A stretch of DNA of 64,000 bases from Kocuria sp. p3-SID1428 (GTDB taxonomy: Bacteria; Actinomycetota; Actinomycetes; Actinomycetales; Micrococcaceae): NCBI RefSeq assembly GCF_025149945.1, contig NZ_JALXVH010000006.1, forward strand, positions 1 to 64,000, read 5' to 3'. The notes under the pieces were generated by a model that did not search any database, was not told the DNA's origin, and saw only the letters and a program-made list of their open reading frames with translations. Positions 34,549-47,727 of this stretch are shown in pieces (position 1 is the stretch's first letter; each line of letters starts with the position of its first letter). A program made the position numbers and the translations under genes.

Positions 34549-35550
34549 TCACTCGCTCCTGCGCTGACGCAGCAGAATGGCGACGAACACGACGGCGCCC
34601 ACGATGCCCAGGATCACGGAGACCGGGATCTCGAACGGCATGATCAGGGTCCGCCCGATCAGATCGCAGACCGTGACGATGGCGATGCCCAGCAGGCATA
34701 CCCACGGCAGGTTCGAGCGCAGGTCGTCGCCGCGGATCATGGACACGATGTTCGGCACGATCAGTCCCAGGAACGGCAGGTTCCCGACCACCACGGTGAC
34801 CACGCCGGTGGCCACCGCGATCAGGGCCGTGCCGAAGAGGATGATCCGGCCGTAGTTCAGTCCGATGCTCGTGGCGATGTCCTCGCCGAGTCCGGCCGCC
34901 GTGAGGCGGTCGGCCACGATGAACACGACGACCACGACGACCGCCACGATCCACAGCACCTCGTACTGCCCGCGCAGCACCGAGGTGAAGGAGCCGGCGA
35001 ACCACACCCCCAGCTGCTGGAGCATGTCGGTCTGCAGCGCCACGAAGGTCGAGACGGAGCCCACCACCGCGCCGAGCATGATGCCCACGATCGGCACGAT
35101 CAGCGACGAGCGCAGGGACACGCGGCGCAGGAACAGGAAGAAGACCATAGTGCCGATGAAGGCGAAGACGACGGCTCCGACCATGCGCTGCATGAGGGTG
35201 GCCGACGGGATCAGCAGCATCACGGTGAGCAGGCCGAGCCCGGCCCACTCGGTGGTGCCGGTGGTGGTGGGCTCGACGAAGCGGTTCTGGGTCAGCAGCT
35301 GCATGACCAGCCCGGACATGGCCATGGCGGCGCCGGCCAGCACGAGGGCCACCGTGCGGGGGATGCGGGTGATGGCGAACATCTGCGCCCCGTGCTCACC
35401 GGAGATGTCGTAGGCGCCGGTGAACAGGGACAGCACCAGCAGCCCCGCCACGGCCAGCACGGCCAGCCACAGCTTCCCGTCGCGGAAGGCGGCCGAGAGC
35501 GTGCCGGATCGGGTGCGCGCGGCGGTGGAGCCGGTGCTGGTCTTGCTCAT
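34549..35550 (-). CDS. ferric-siderophore ABC transporter permease (FecCD family), first
   Basis: Permease partner of the downstream gene; 333 residues from ATG 35550 with a GGGGA ribosome site. About nine hydrophobic segments are visible, starting LWLAVLAVAGLLVLSLFTGA. The FecCD hallmarks ITRIPRTVALVLAGAAMAMSGLVMQ and GNLPFLGLIVPNIVSMIRGDD are present. An in-frame ATG at 35628 would add a 26-residue Pro-rich leader that is not expected of this family. It lies between the binding-protein gene and the second permease gene in the same operon. Confidence 0.91.
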   Translation of the reverse strand: MSKTSTGSTAARTRSGTLSAAFRDGKLWLAVLAVAGLLVLSLFTGAYDISGEHGAQMFAITRIPRTVALVLAGAAMAMSGLVMQLLTQNRFVEPTTTGTTEWAGLGLLTVMLLIPSATLMQRMVGAVVFAFIGTMVFFLFLRRVSLRSSLIVPIVGIMLGAVVGSVSTFVALQTDMLQQLGVWFAGSFTSVLRGQYEVLWIVAVVVVVVFIVADRLTAAGLGEDIATSIGLNYGRIILFGTALIAVATGVVTVVVGNLPFLGLIVPNIVSMIRGDDLRSNLPWVCLLGIAIVTVCDLIGRTLIMPFEIPVSVILGIVGAVVFVAILLRQRRSE

Positions 35551-35654
35551 GTCCCCTGCTTCGTCGATCGGTCGGTGCGGGCCCGTTCCAGGACAGCGCG
35601 GAAGCGGCGGTGCCGATGTGGGCGTCACCGCTTCCGCGGCACGTCAGCGCAGCT

Positions 35655-36641
35655 TCAGCTCTTGGCGCCCTCGAACGCATCGGCCAGGCCGTCGAAGATC
35701 TCGGTGTAGGTCTGGATGCTCTCGTTCGTGTAGGTGTCGGCCGGAGCGTAGTAGACCTGGCCCTCCTTCACCGCCGTGGTGTTCTGCAGGGCCTCGGAGC
35801 CGGAGATGATCTCCTCGGCCGGGGAGGAGTCCTCCTCGACGGCTGCGTCGCGGTCCAGGACGATGATCCAGTCCGGATCGGCCTCCGCGATGGCCTCGAC
35901 GGAGACGTCGTCGCCCTGGTGGTCATCGCTCGAGCCCTCGATCTCGAGCGCGGGGGTGAAGCCGAACTCGTCGAACAGCGGCCCGAAGGTGCGCCCGAGG
36001 CCCGGGGCGATGTAGCCGATCTCTCCGCCGGAGACGTTCACGGCCATGACGGTATCGCCCTCCTGGTAGGTCTCGCTCACGCGCTGCGAGGCGTCGTCCA
36101 GGGCGCTGTTGAGCTGCTCGGCGTCGTCCTCATGGCCGAAGACCGTGCCCATCCCCGTGGTCTGGCGCTGGAGCTCGTCGAAGAAGTCCTCGCCCTCGCG
36201 CGGCTCGAACTCCACGAGCGCAGCCTCCGGGACGAGCTCCTCGATGTCGCTGCGATGATCGGCGAAGCGCTGGCCGTTGACCACCAGGTCGGGCTGTGCG
36301 CCGGCCAGGGCCTCGAGGTCCGGCTCGCGGTGGTTGCCGATGTCGATGGTGTCCTCGCCCTGCCAGCACTCGATGGTCTCCGGGATGAGGGGCTTGGGCG
36401 CAGCGGCCAGGTCGATGTCCCAGTCGCACAGGGTCTCGAAGGTGCGGTTGTCGGTGGCGACGACGCTGTCGGCCGGTGAGGGGACCTCCTGCGTGCCGAA
36501 GTTGTCCTCGACCTCGACGGTGCTGCCGTCGGAGGTGCTCGAGTCCGCGTCCTCGTCGGATCCGCAGGCCGTCAGTCCGAGAGCCAGAGCCAGGGGCAGG
36601 GCGGCCAGGGCGGCGCCGGAGCGGCGGCTGGGTGCAGGCAT
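35655..36641 (-). CDS. siderophore-binding lipoprotein of the iron ABC transporter
   Basis: Periplasmic-binding-protein-type receptor (FatB/YclQ-like, type III fold) tethered to the membrane. The signal has lipobox LTACGSDED at about residues 22-30 of the 328-residue product from ATG 36641. The iron-uptake PBP pattern follows: VPSPADSVVATDNRTFETL, LEALAGAQPDLVVNG, IEELVPEAALVEFEPREGEDFF, a long interlobe helix and VYYAPADTYTNESIQTYTEIFDGLADAF. GAGGA lies upstream. An ATG at 36695 would add 18 residues that overlap the iron boxes and is rejected. It is the first gene of the operon, directly behind two DtxR/IdeR-like sites. Confidence 0.93.
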   Translation of the reverse strand: MPAPSRRSGAALAALPLALALGLTACGSDEDADSSTSDGSTVEVEDNFGTQEVPSPADSVVATDNRTFETLCDWDIDLAAAPKPLIPETIECWQGEDTIDIGNHREPDLEALAGAQPDLVVNGQRFADHRSDIEELVPEAALVEFEPREGEDFFDELQRQTTGMGTVFGHEDDAEQLNSALDDASQRVSETYQEGDTVMAVNVSGGEIGYIAPGLGRTFGPLFDEFGFTPALEIEGSSDDHQGDDVSVEAIAEADPDWIIVLDRDAAVEEDSSPAEEIISGSEALQNTTAVKEGQVYYAPADTYTNESIQTYTEIFDGLADAFEGAKS

Positions 36642-36680
36642 GGGAGGGTCCTCTTGTCTGTCGACGGAGCAGCGGGTGCA

Positions 36681-36699
36681 CAAGGTGAGGCTCACCTTG
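36681..36699. promoter_or_regulatory. DtxR/IdeR iron box 1
   Basis: A perfect 19-bp palindrome with the core AGGTGAGGCTCACCT, matching the AGGTnAGGCTnACCT core of DtxR/IdeR operators. It lies 40 bp upstream of the siderophore-binding protein start. Iron-loaded repressor binding is expected to silence the operon. Confidence 0.8.
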
Positions 36700-36700
36700 A

Positions 36701-36719
36701 GTAGGTCAGGATTACCTTA
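36701..36719. promoter_or_regulatory. DtxR/IdeR iron box 2
   Basis: A degenerate box (14 of 19 positions by my alignment to the classic consensus) placed 20 bp from box 1, centre to centre. That is about two helical turns, so dimers would sit on the same face. Confidence 0.6.
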
Positions 36720-36780
36720 CCAGCGACTTCGGGGGGAGCTGTCAGCGGTTGCCGGGGCTTTCCCAGGGCTGGCACTCGCC

Positions 36781-36810
36781 TTGACCGACTGCCAGCGCCG
36801 TCTCTAAGGT
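36781..36810 (+). promoter_or_regulatory. sigma70-type promoter of groESL
   Basis: TTGACC (36781-36786), 18-nt spacer, TAAGGT (36805-36810). It is the best complete promoter in the window and is followed within 5 bp by the CIRCE element. Confidence 0.75.
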
Positions 36811-36814
36811 GGCG

Positions 36815-36841
36815 TTAGCACTCGCCCTCGGGGGGTGCTAA
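36815..36841. promoter_or_regulatory. CIRCE operator (HrcA site)
   Basis: TTAGCACTC, 9 nt, GGGTGCTAA; one mismatch from the CIRCE consensus TTAGCACTC-N9-GAGTGCTAA. It overlaps the expected transcription start of groESL, so HrcA would block initiation until heat shock. Confidence 0.93.
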
Positions 36842-36990
36842 GGGATTCGGGCCGATCGGCACCGCGACGACGGTTGGCAGATCCTCTGGCGCACCAGCAC
36901 CGGGGTCCTCGCAGCAGCGGGGAGCAGCACCTCGGCGGGGCGCCGTGACAGCTTCCGCAACACTTCGAATCCATGAGAGAAGGAGACATC

Positions 36991-37287
36991 GTGTCGATCT
37001 CCATCAAGCCGCTTGAAGACCGCATCGTCGTCCAGGTCGTCGAGGCCGAGCAGACCACCGCCTCCGGCCTGGTCATCCCGGACACCGCCAAGGAGAAGCC
37101 CCAGGAGGGCAAGGTCATGGCCGTGGGCCCGGGCCGCGTCGACGACTCCGGCAACCGCATCCCGGTCGACGTCAAGGAGGGCGATCTCGTGATCTTCTCC
37201 AAGTACGGCGGCACCGAGGTCAAGTACAGCGGCGAGGAGTTCCTCGTCCTGCCGGCGCGCGACGTGCTGGCCGTCGTCGAGAAGTGA
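36991..37287 (+). CDS. groES: co-chaperonin GroES
   Basis: Heptameric lid of the GroEL cage; 98 residues from GTG 36991 with GAAGGAG 5 nt upstream. [19 protein letters not shown], the mobile loop [21 protein letters not shown] and the roof/base segments [15 protein letters not shown] and [17 protein letters not shown] are canonical. An ATG at 36973 would add six residues but overlaps the ribosome site. It is transcribed from the CIRCE-controlled promoter, with a leader of about 170 nt. Confidence 0.97.
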   Translation: MSISIKPLEDRIVVQVVEAEQTTASGLVIPDTAKEKPQEGKVMAVGPGRVDDSGNRIPVDVKEGDLVIFSKYGGTEVKYSGEEFLVLPARDVLAVVEK

Positions 37288-37293
37288 GCCTGA

Positions 37294-39057
<1,764 letters not shown>

Positions 39058-39101
39058 TCCGGACGCTGCGGCGCTGACAACGGCCGCAGCAGGCCGAGGA
39101 C

Positions 39102-39141
39102 AGGCCCGGCTCCCGTCGCACTCGCGGCGGGAGCCGGGCCT
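39102..39141 (+). terminator. terminator after groEL
   Basis: A perfect 14-bp GC stem (39102-39115 with 39128-39141), 12-nt loop, followed by TT. Confidence 0.85.
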
Positions 39142-39274
39142 TCTGCGCGCCCCGGACGATGCCGCGGGCTGACAGCCAGCGCTGGTAGGTTGCCGCCCGT
39201 ACTTCCCCGGAGGCCGCGCAGGCATGCAGGCTCCCGCATGACCCGCTGCCCTGGCCGCAGCACGGAGGAGAAGC

Positions 39275-43025
<3,751 letters not shown>

Positions 43026-43061
43026 TCCGCCCGACCTGGCGCCGAAGACAAGGACGCTGAC

Positions 43062-44189
43062 GTGAACCAGAACTACGACATCGAGATCGGCCGCGCCAAG
43101 CGGGCCCGTCGGACCTACTCGCTCGACGAGGTCGCCCTGGTGCCTTCGCGGCGCACGCGCGATCCTCGGGAGGTCTCGACCGATTGGCGGATCGACGCCT
43201 ACACGTTCGAGACCCCGTTCCTGGGTGCGCCCATGGACTCGGTGACCTCCCCGGCCACCGCGATCGCGCTGGGGCGCATGGGCGCCCTGGGGGTTCTGAA
43301 CCTCGAGGGCCTGTGGACCCGCTATGAGGATCCCGAGCCGCTGCTCGAGGAGATCGCCTCCCTGTCCGGCGAGGACCTTCCGGCCGCCACCCGACGCATG
43401 CAGGAGATCTACCGCGCCCCGATCCGCCCCGAGCTGATCACCCAGCGCCTGGGGGAGATCCGCGAGGCCGGTGTGATCGTGGCCGGGGCCCTGACCCCGC
43501 AGCGCACGCAGGAGCACTACCGCACCGTGCTCGAGGCGGGCGTGGACCTGTTCGTGATCCGCGGGACCACGGTCTCGGCCGAGCACGTGTCCCAGGCGGA
43601 GGAGCCGCTGGACCTCAAGCGCTTCATCTACGACCTCGACGTCCCCGTGATCGTCGGCGGGGCGGCCGGCTACACCCCGGCCCTGCACCTGATGCGCACC
43701 GGCGCCGCAGGCGTGCTCGTGGGCTTCGGCGGCGGGGCCTCCATGCGCACCGAGCAGGTGCTGGGCATCCACGCCGCCGGCGCCTCGGCCATCTCGGACG
43801 TGGCGGCGGCTCGTCGGGACTACCTGGATGAGTCCGGCGGACGCTACGTCCACGTCATCGCCGACGGCGGCGTGGGCACCTCCGGGACCATCGTCAAGGC
43901 CCTGGCCATGGGCGCCGACGCCGTGATGCTGGGCACCGCGCTGGCCCGGGCCGAGGAGGCCCCCGGGCGCGGCTGGCACTGGGGTGCGGAGGCCCATCAC
44001 GGGGAGGTCCCGCGCGGCGTGCGCACGCGCGTGGGCACCGCGGGCCCGCTGCAGGAGGTCCTGCACGGTCCCTCGAGCCAGGTCGACGGCAGCTCCAACC
44101 TGGTCGGCGCGCTGCGTCGGGCCATGTCGACCACCGGCTACACGGACCTGAAGTCCTTCCAGCGCACAGAGGTCGTCGTCCACGGCTGA
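43062..44189 (+). CDS. guaB3: GuaB3 family IMP dehydrogenase-related protein
   Basis: A 375-residue barrel protein of the GuaB3 family found beside guaB in most actinobacteria. It starts IEIGRAKRARRTYSLDEVAL and contains GAPMDSVTSPATAIALGRMG, DLFVIRGTTVSAEHVSQ, VPVIVGGAAGYTPALHLMRTG, VIADGGVGTSGTIVKALAMGADAVMLG. The CBS pair is missing, and I see no GxGSxCxT loop like that of GuaB. Whether it oxidises IMP or has another role in purine balance is unsettled for this phylum. The GTG start has AAGGA upstream; it is co-transcribed with guaB and closed by a 35-bp near-palindrome. Confidence 0.88.
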   Translation: MNQNYDIEIGRAKRARRTYSLDEVALVPSRRTRDPREVSTDWRIDAYTFETPFLGAPMDSVTSPATAIALGRMGALGVLNLEGLWTRYEDPEPLLEEIASLSGEDLPAATRRMQEIYRAPIRPELITQRLGEIREAGVIVAGALTPQRTQEHYRTVLEAGVDLFVIRGTTVSAEHVSQAEEPLDLKRFIYDLDVPVIVGGAAGYTPALHLMRTGAAGVLVGFGGGASMRTEQVLGIHAAGASAISDVAAARRDYLDESGGRYVHVIADGGVGTSGTIVKALAMGADAVMLGTALARAEEAPGRGWHWGAEAHHGEVPRGVRTRVGTAGPLQEVLHGPSSQVDGSSNLVGALRRAMSTTGYTDLKSFQRTEVVVHG

Positions 44190-44207
44190 GCCCGCCGAGA
44201 CCCGAGG

Positions 44208-44242
44208 GAAGGGGCGCGCACCGCTGCGGTGCGCGCCCCTTC
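44208..44242 (+). terminator. terminator after guaB3
   Basis: A near-perfect palindrome of 35 bp (17-nt arms around a single T; the functional loop is about 5 nt). Confidence 0.85.
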
Positions 44243-44283
44243 GATCCTCCCGAGCGCGATTCGGCGGCGTCCCAGTGCGTCAT

Positions 44284-44289
44284 TAGACT
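44284..44289 (+). promoter_or_regulatory. -10 box of the SURF1-DUF3817 unit (leaderless)
   Basis: TAGACT followed by G ends 6 nt before GTG 44296, with no Shine-Dalgarno sequence. Confidence 0.55.
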
Positions 44290-44295
44290 GAAGCG

Positions 44296-45324
44296 GTGCT
44301 TCGGACCGCCCTCAGACCCAGATCGCTGCTCGTGCTGGCGCTCTGCCTGGGCGTCGCCCTCGTCTTCGTCCTGCTCAGCCGCTGGCAGCTCGAATCCAGC
44401 CGGGACGCGCAGACCGTCTACGACCCCGGCAAGGAGATCGTCCGTCCCCTGGACGAGACCCTGGATCCCGGCACCGTCTCGACCCTCGAGCAGGTCGACA
44501 CCGCCGTGGAGGCCACCGGGACCTACCTGCCGGATTCCACGGTGCTGATCGAGAACCGCCTGCAGGACGGACGCACTGGCTGGTGGGTCGTGGCCGGCCT
44601 GCAGATCCCGGGCACCCAGCAGCAGTGGGCGGACGGGGATGCGGACGCAGACCTCGTGCTGCCCGTGGTGCGCGGCTGGTCCGATGACCCGGAGCAGATC
44701 CCGCAGCTGCCCGAGGGAGAGATCTCCGTGGTCGGGCGACTGCTGCCGCAGGAGGCCCCGGTCTCCACCCAGGACCAGGAGCCGGGTCGCTATGCCAGCC
44801 TGTCTCCGGCCCAGCTGTCCAACGTGTGGGACGTGCCGATCTACTCCGGATTCGTCACGGCCGTGGCCGAGGCCCCTGCCGCCCAGCCCGCGCCCCAGGA
44901 CGGGTCGACCGGACTGGCCGACGACGATGCCACGCTGCCGGAGCCGGCCAGCCTGATGTCCTCGGACCTGGAGGCCGTCTCGGTCGATCAGCAGCCCACG
45001 GACACCTCGCTGGATCCGCTGAACATCTTCTACGCGGTGGAGTGGGTGGTCTTCGCGGGCTTCGCGCTGTGGATCTGGTACTCCTCCGTGCGCGATGACC
45101 ACCGCCGCAGGCAGGATCCCGCGGCCTGGTTCGAGCTCGATGGCGAGTCCCTGGCCTATGCCTGGGATCAGGAGGCTCAGCGCTTCTACTACTACGATCC
45201 GGTGGCCGGGGAGTACTTCTACTTCGACGACCAGCCGGCCGCGGACCATTCGGCTCCGGCTGGCTCCGATGACCACACGCAGGACCGCGGGTCTGCCGAC
45301 CCGCAGAGCGGAGAGCAGCGATGA
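44296..45324 (+). CDS. SURF1 family cytochrome oxidase assembly protein with aromatic C-terminal tail
   Basis: Membrane protein that assists heme a insertion into aa3-type cytochrome c oxidase. The product has 342 residues. TM1 is SLLVLALCLGVALVFVLLSRWQL with the SURF1 motif RWQL; the extracytoplasmic domain contains VEATGTYLPDSTVLIENR, GWWVVAGLQIPG, SVVGRLLPQEAP. TM2 is NIFYAVEWVVFAGFALWIWY. After about residue 270 comes an unusual cytoplasmic tail (FELDGESLAYAWDQEAQRFY, then YYDPVAGEYFYFDD), rich in Tyr and Phe, then an acidic end. Its stop overlaps the next start (ATGA). The SURF1 core is secure; the tail is not explained by the family. Confidence 0.87.
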   Translation: MLRTALRPRSLLVLALCLGVALVFVLLSRWQLESSRDAQTVYDPGKEIVRPLDETLDPGTVSTLEQVDTAVEATGTYLPDSTVLIENRLQDGRTGWWVVAGLQIPGTQQQWADGDADADLVLPVVRGWSDDPEQIPQLPEGEISVVGRLLPQEAPVSTQDQEPGRYASLSPAQLSNVWDVPIYSGFVTAVAEAPAAQPAPQDGSTGLADDDATLPEPASLMSSDLEAVSVDQQPTDTSLDPLNIFYAVEWVVFAGFALWIWYSSVRDDHRRRQDPAAWFELDGESLAYAWDQEAQRFYYYDPVAGEYFYFDDQPAADHSAPAGSDDHTQDRGSADPQSGEQR

Positions 45325-45908
45325 CCCAGGGAGCACCTCAGGAGGGCGCACCCCGGCCCAGGCAGCGCACTGACGGCGTGCGCGTCACGGCGCCGGAGGG
45401 GGCGGACCCGTCGAAGGCCCGCGAGCCGGGCCAGCTGCCGCAGTACTCGGCGCTGCGCACGCGCCGTCGCTTCGGCGGCACCGAGTCCCAGATCCGGTGG
45501 TGGCTGAACTTCTACATGGTCTGGGCCTGGATCTCGGGCACGTTCCTGCTGCTGCTCGTGGCGGAGATGATCCTGCGCTACGGACTGGGCTTCGACGTCA
45601 TCGCCGGCGGCACCATGGCGGCCACGGGGGAGTCCGTGGCCCTGGGCCTGCGGGACAACGAGCTGATGGACATCGACGGCGGCGTCAACATCTCCACCTG
45701 GGTGCTGATCGTGCACGGGTGGTTCTACGTGGTCTACCTGTTCTCGTGCTTCCGCCTGTGGATGCTCATGCGCTGGCCCTTCCCGCAGTTCATCGTGATG
45801 GCCCTGGGCGGTGTGGTGCCGTTCCTGTCCTTCATCGTGGAGCGCAAGATCCACCGCTCGACCGCTCAGGAGCTGGCCTCGTTCCCCAAGGCGGCCAGGC
45901 GGTACTGA
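45321..45908 (+). CDS. DUF3817 integral membrane protein
   Basis: A 195-residue actinobacterial membrane protein of unknown role. The N-terminal about 50 residues are charged and Pro-rich. Three hydrophobic segments follow: WWLNFYMVWAWISGTFLLLL, NISTWVLIVHGWFYVVYLFSC and FIVMALGGVVPFLSFIVE, with the family landmark HGWFYVVY and the terminal ERKIHR. It overlaps SURF1 by 4 nt and sits 44 nt before guaA; DUF3817 next to guaA is a common actinobacterial arrangement. A role with the respiratory chain is only suggested by the SURF1 partner. Confidence 0.82.
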   Translation: MTQGAPQEGAPRPRQRTDGVRVTAPEGADPSKAREPGQLPQYSALRTRRRFGGTESQIRWWLNFYMVWAWISGTFLLLLVAEMILRYGLGFDVIAGGTMAATGESVALGLRDNELMDIDGGVNISTWVLIVHGWFYVVYLFSCFRLWMLMRWPFPQFIVMALGGVVPFLSFIVERKIHRSTAQELASFPKAARRY

Positions 45909-45939
45909 GCCGTCGACCGGCCCGGGCGCTGCGGTGACC

Positions 45940-45945
45940 TAGACT
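45940..45945 (+). promoter_or_regulatory. -10 box of guaA (leaderless)
   Basis: TAGACT followed by G ends 7 nt before GTG 45953, with no Shine-Dalgarno sequence. Confidence 0.55.
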
Positions 45946-45952
45946 GTCGGCC

Positions 45953-47611
45953 GTGACATCACAGCCCAGCACCACGTCCGCATCCGACGCCGTCGACGCA
46001 GCCCACGGTCCTCAGGGCCCGGTCCTGGTCGTCGACTACGGAGCCCAGTACGCCCAGCTCATCGCCCGCCGCGTGCGCGAGGCCGACGTCTACTCGGAGA
46101 TCATCCCGCACACGCTGTCCACCCAGGAGATCCTGCAGCGCAATCCGTCCGCGCTGATCCTCTCCGGCGGGCCGTCGTCCGTGTGGGCCGAGGGCGCCCC
46201 GGTTCGCGATGCCGAGCTCTTCGAGGCCGGCATCCCGATCTTCGGCATCTGCTACGGCTTCCAGGTGATGGCCAACGCCCTGGGCGGGACGGTGGCCAAG
46301 ACGGGCGCGCGCGAGTACGGCGCCACGATCGTCGACGCCTCGCTGGGCGTCGCGGACACCGCGCCCGAGGGCCAGGACGTGCCGGGACCGGATTCGATCC
46401 TCACCGGCTCCCCGCGCCTGCAGAAGGTCTGGATGAGCCACGGGGACTCCGTGACCGAGGCCCCCCAGGGCTTTCGCGTGCTGGCCTCCTCCGGCGGTGC
46501 TCCGGTGGCGGCGTTCGTGGACGAGCAGCGGCGCCTGGCCGGTGTGCAGTGGCACCCGGAGGTCCGTCACACCGAGCACGGCCAGGCCACGCTCGAGCAC
46601 TTCCTCTTCGAGATCGCCGGGCTGAAGCCCACGTGGTCCACCGCCAACATCATCGACGCCCAGGTCGAGCGCATCCGCGAGCAGGTCGGCGACGGCCGCG
46701 CCATCTGCGGGCTCTCCGGCGGAGTGGACTCGGCCGTGGCAGCGGCGCTCGTGCAGCGTGCGATCGGGGACCGCCTCACGTGCGTGCTCGTGGACCACGG
46801 GCTGATGCGCCAGGACGAGGTCGAGCAGGTCGAGACCGAGTACGTGGCCTCCACCGGCATCAACCTGCACGTGGCGCGCGAAGCCGATCGCTTCCTCGAT
46901 GCCCTGTCGGGCGTCAGCGACCCCGAGACCAAGCGCAAGATCATCGGCCGCGAGTTCATCCGCGCGTTCGAGGCCGCCGAGGAGGCGGTGCTCGTGGCCG
47001 CCGCCGACGAGGGCGCCAAGGTCAGCCACCTGGTCCAGGGGACGCTCTACCCGGATGTCGTCGAGTCCGGCGGCGGCGAGGGCGCAGCCACCATCAAGTC
47101 GCACCACAATGTCGGCGGGCTGCCCGAGGATCTCGAGTTCGAGCTCGTCGAGCCGCTGCGCGAGCTGTTCAAGGACGAGGTCCGCGAGGTCGGCCGCCAG
47201 CTCGGGCTGCCCGAGTCGGTCGTGGGGCGCCAGCCGTTCCCCGGTCCGGGCCTGGGCATCCGCATCATCGGCGAGGTCACCGCCGAGCGCCTGGAGATCC
47301 TGCGCCGCGCGGATGCGATCGCCCGCGAGGAGCTCACCGCCTCCGGCCTGGACGCCGAGGTCTGGCAGATGCCGGTCGTCCTGCTGGCCGAGGTCCGCTC
47401 GGTGGGCGTGCAGGGCGACGGCCGCACCTACGGCCACCCGATCGTGCTGCGCCCGGTCTCCAGCGAGGACGCCATGACCGCCGACTGGTCCCGCCTCCCC
47501 GAGGACCTGCTGGCGCGGATCTCCAACCGGATCACCAACGAGGTCCAGGAGATCAACCGCGTGGTGCTGGACGTGACGTCCAAGCCGCCGGGAACCATCG
47601 AGTGGGAGTGA
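45953..47611 (+). CDS. guaA: GMP synthase (glutamine-hydrolysing)
   Basis: Aminates XMP to GMP. The product has 552 residues. The class I amidotransferase domain (about 20-220) has [21 protein letters not shown] with the nucleophile Cys, and [14 protein letters not shown] with the catalytic His-Glu. The ATP pyrophosphatase domain has [18 protein letters not shown] (PP-loop). The dimerisation domain ends KPPGTIEWE, the conserved C-terminus. An N-terminal stretch of about 20 Ser/Thr/Ala residues precedes the core. The GTG start is supported by the leaderless promoter. With guaB and guaB3, 2 kb upstream, it completes the IMP-to-GMP route. Confidence 0.97.
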   Translation: MTSQPSTTSASDAVDAAHGPQGPVLVVDYGAQYAQLIARRVREADVYSEIIPHTLSTQEILQRNPSALILSGGPSSVWAEGAPVRDAELFEAGIPIFGICYGFQVMANALGGTVAKTGAREYGATIVDASLGVADTAPEGQDVPGPDSILTGSPRLQKVWMSHGDSVTEAPQGFRVLASSGGAPVAAFVDEQRRLAGVQWHPEVRHTEHGQATLEHFLFEIAGLKPTWSTANIIDAQVERIREQVGDGRAICGLSGGVDSAVAAALVQRAIGDRLTCVLVDHGLMRQDEVEQVETEYVASTGINLHVAREADRFLDALSGVSDPETKRKIIGREFIRAFEAAEEAVLVAAADEGAKVSHLVQGTLYPDVVESGGGEGAATIKSHHNVGGLPEDLEFELVEPLRELFKDEVREVGRQLGLPESVVGRQPFPGPGLGIRIIGEVTAERLEILRRADAIAREELTASGLDAEVWQMPVVLLAEVRSVGVQGDGRTYGHPIVLRPVSSEDAMTADWSRLPEDLLARISNRITNEVQEINRVVLDVTSKPPGTIEWE

Positions 47612-47682
47612 GCGGCGGGACCGCACCGGTCCTGCCGACCCCCGCAGCCGGTGTCTCCCGCGTCGGCTGAGCAGTCCCCTGA

Positions 47683-47708
47683 CGCCGCGGCCCGTCCGGG
47701 CCGCGGCG
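47683..47708 (+). terminator. hairpin after guaA
   Basis: A 12-bp perfect GC stem (47683-47694 with 47697-47708), 20 bp before the next start codon. Confidence 0.65.
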
Positions 47709-47727
47709 GTCATCCACTAGGAGAAGC

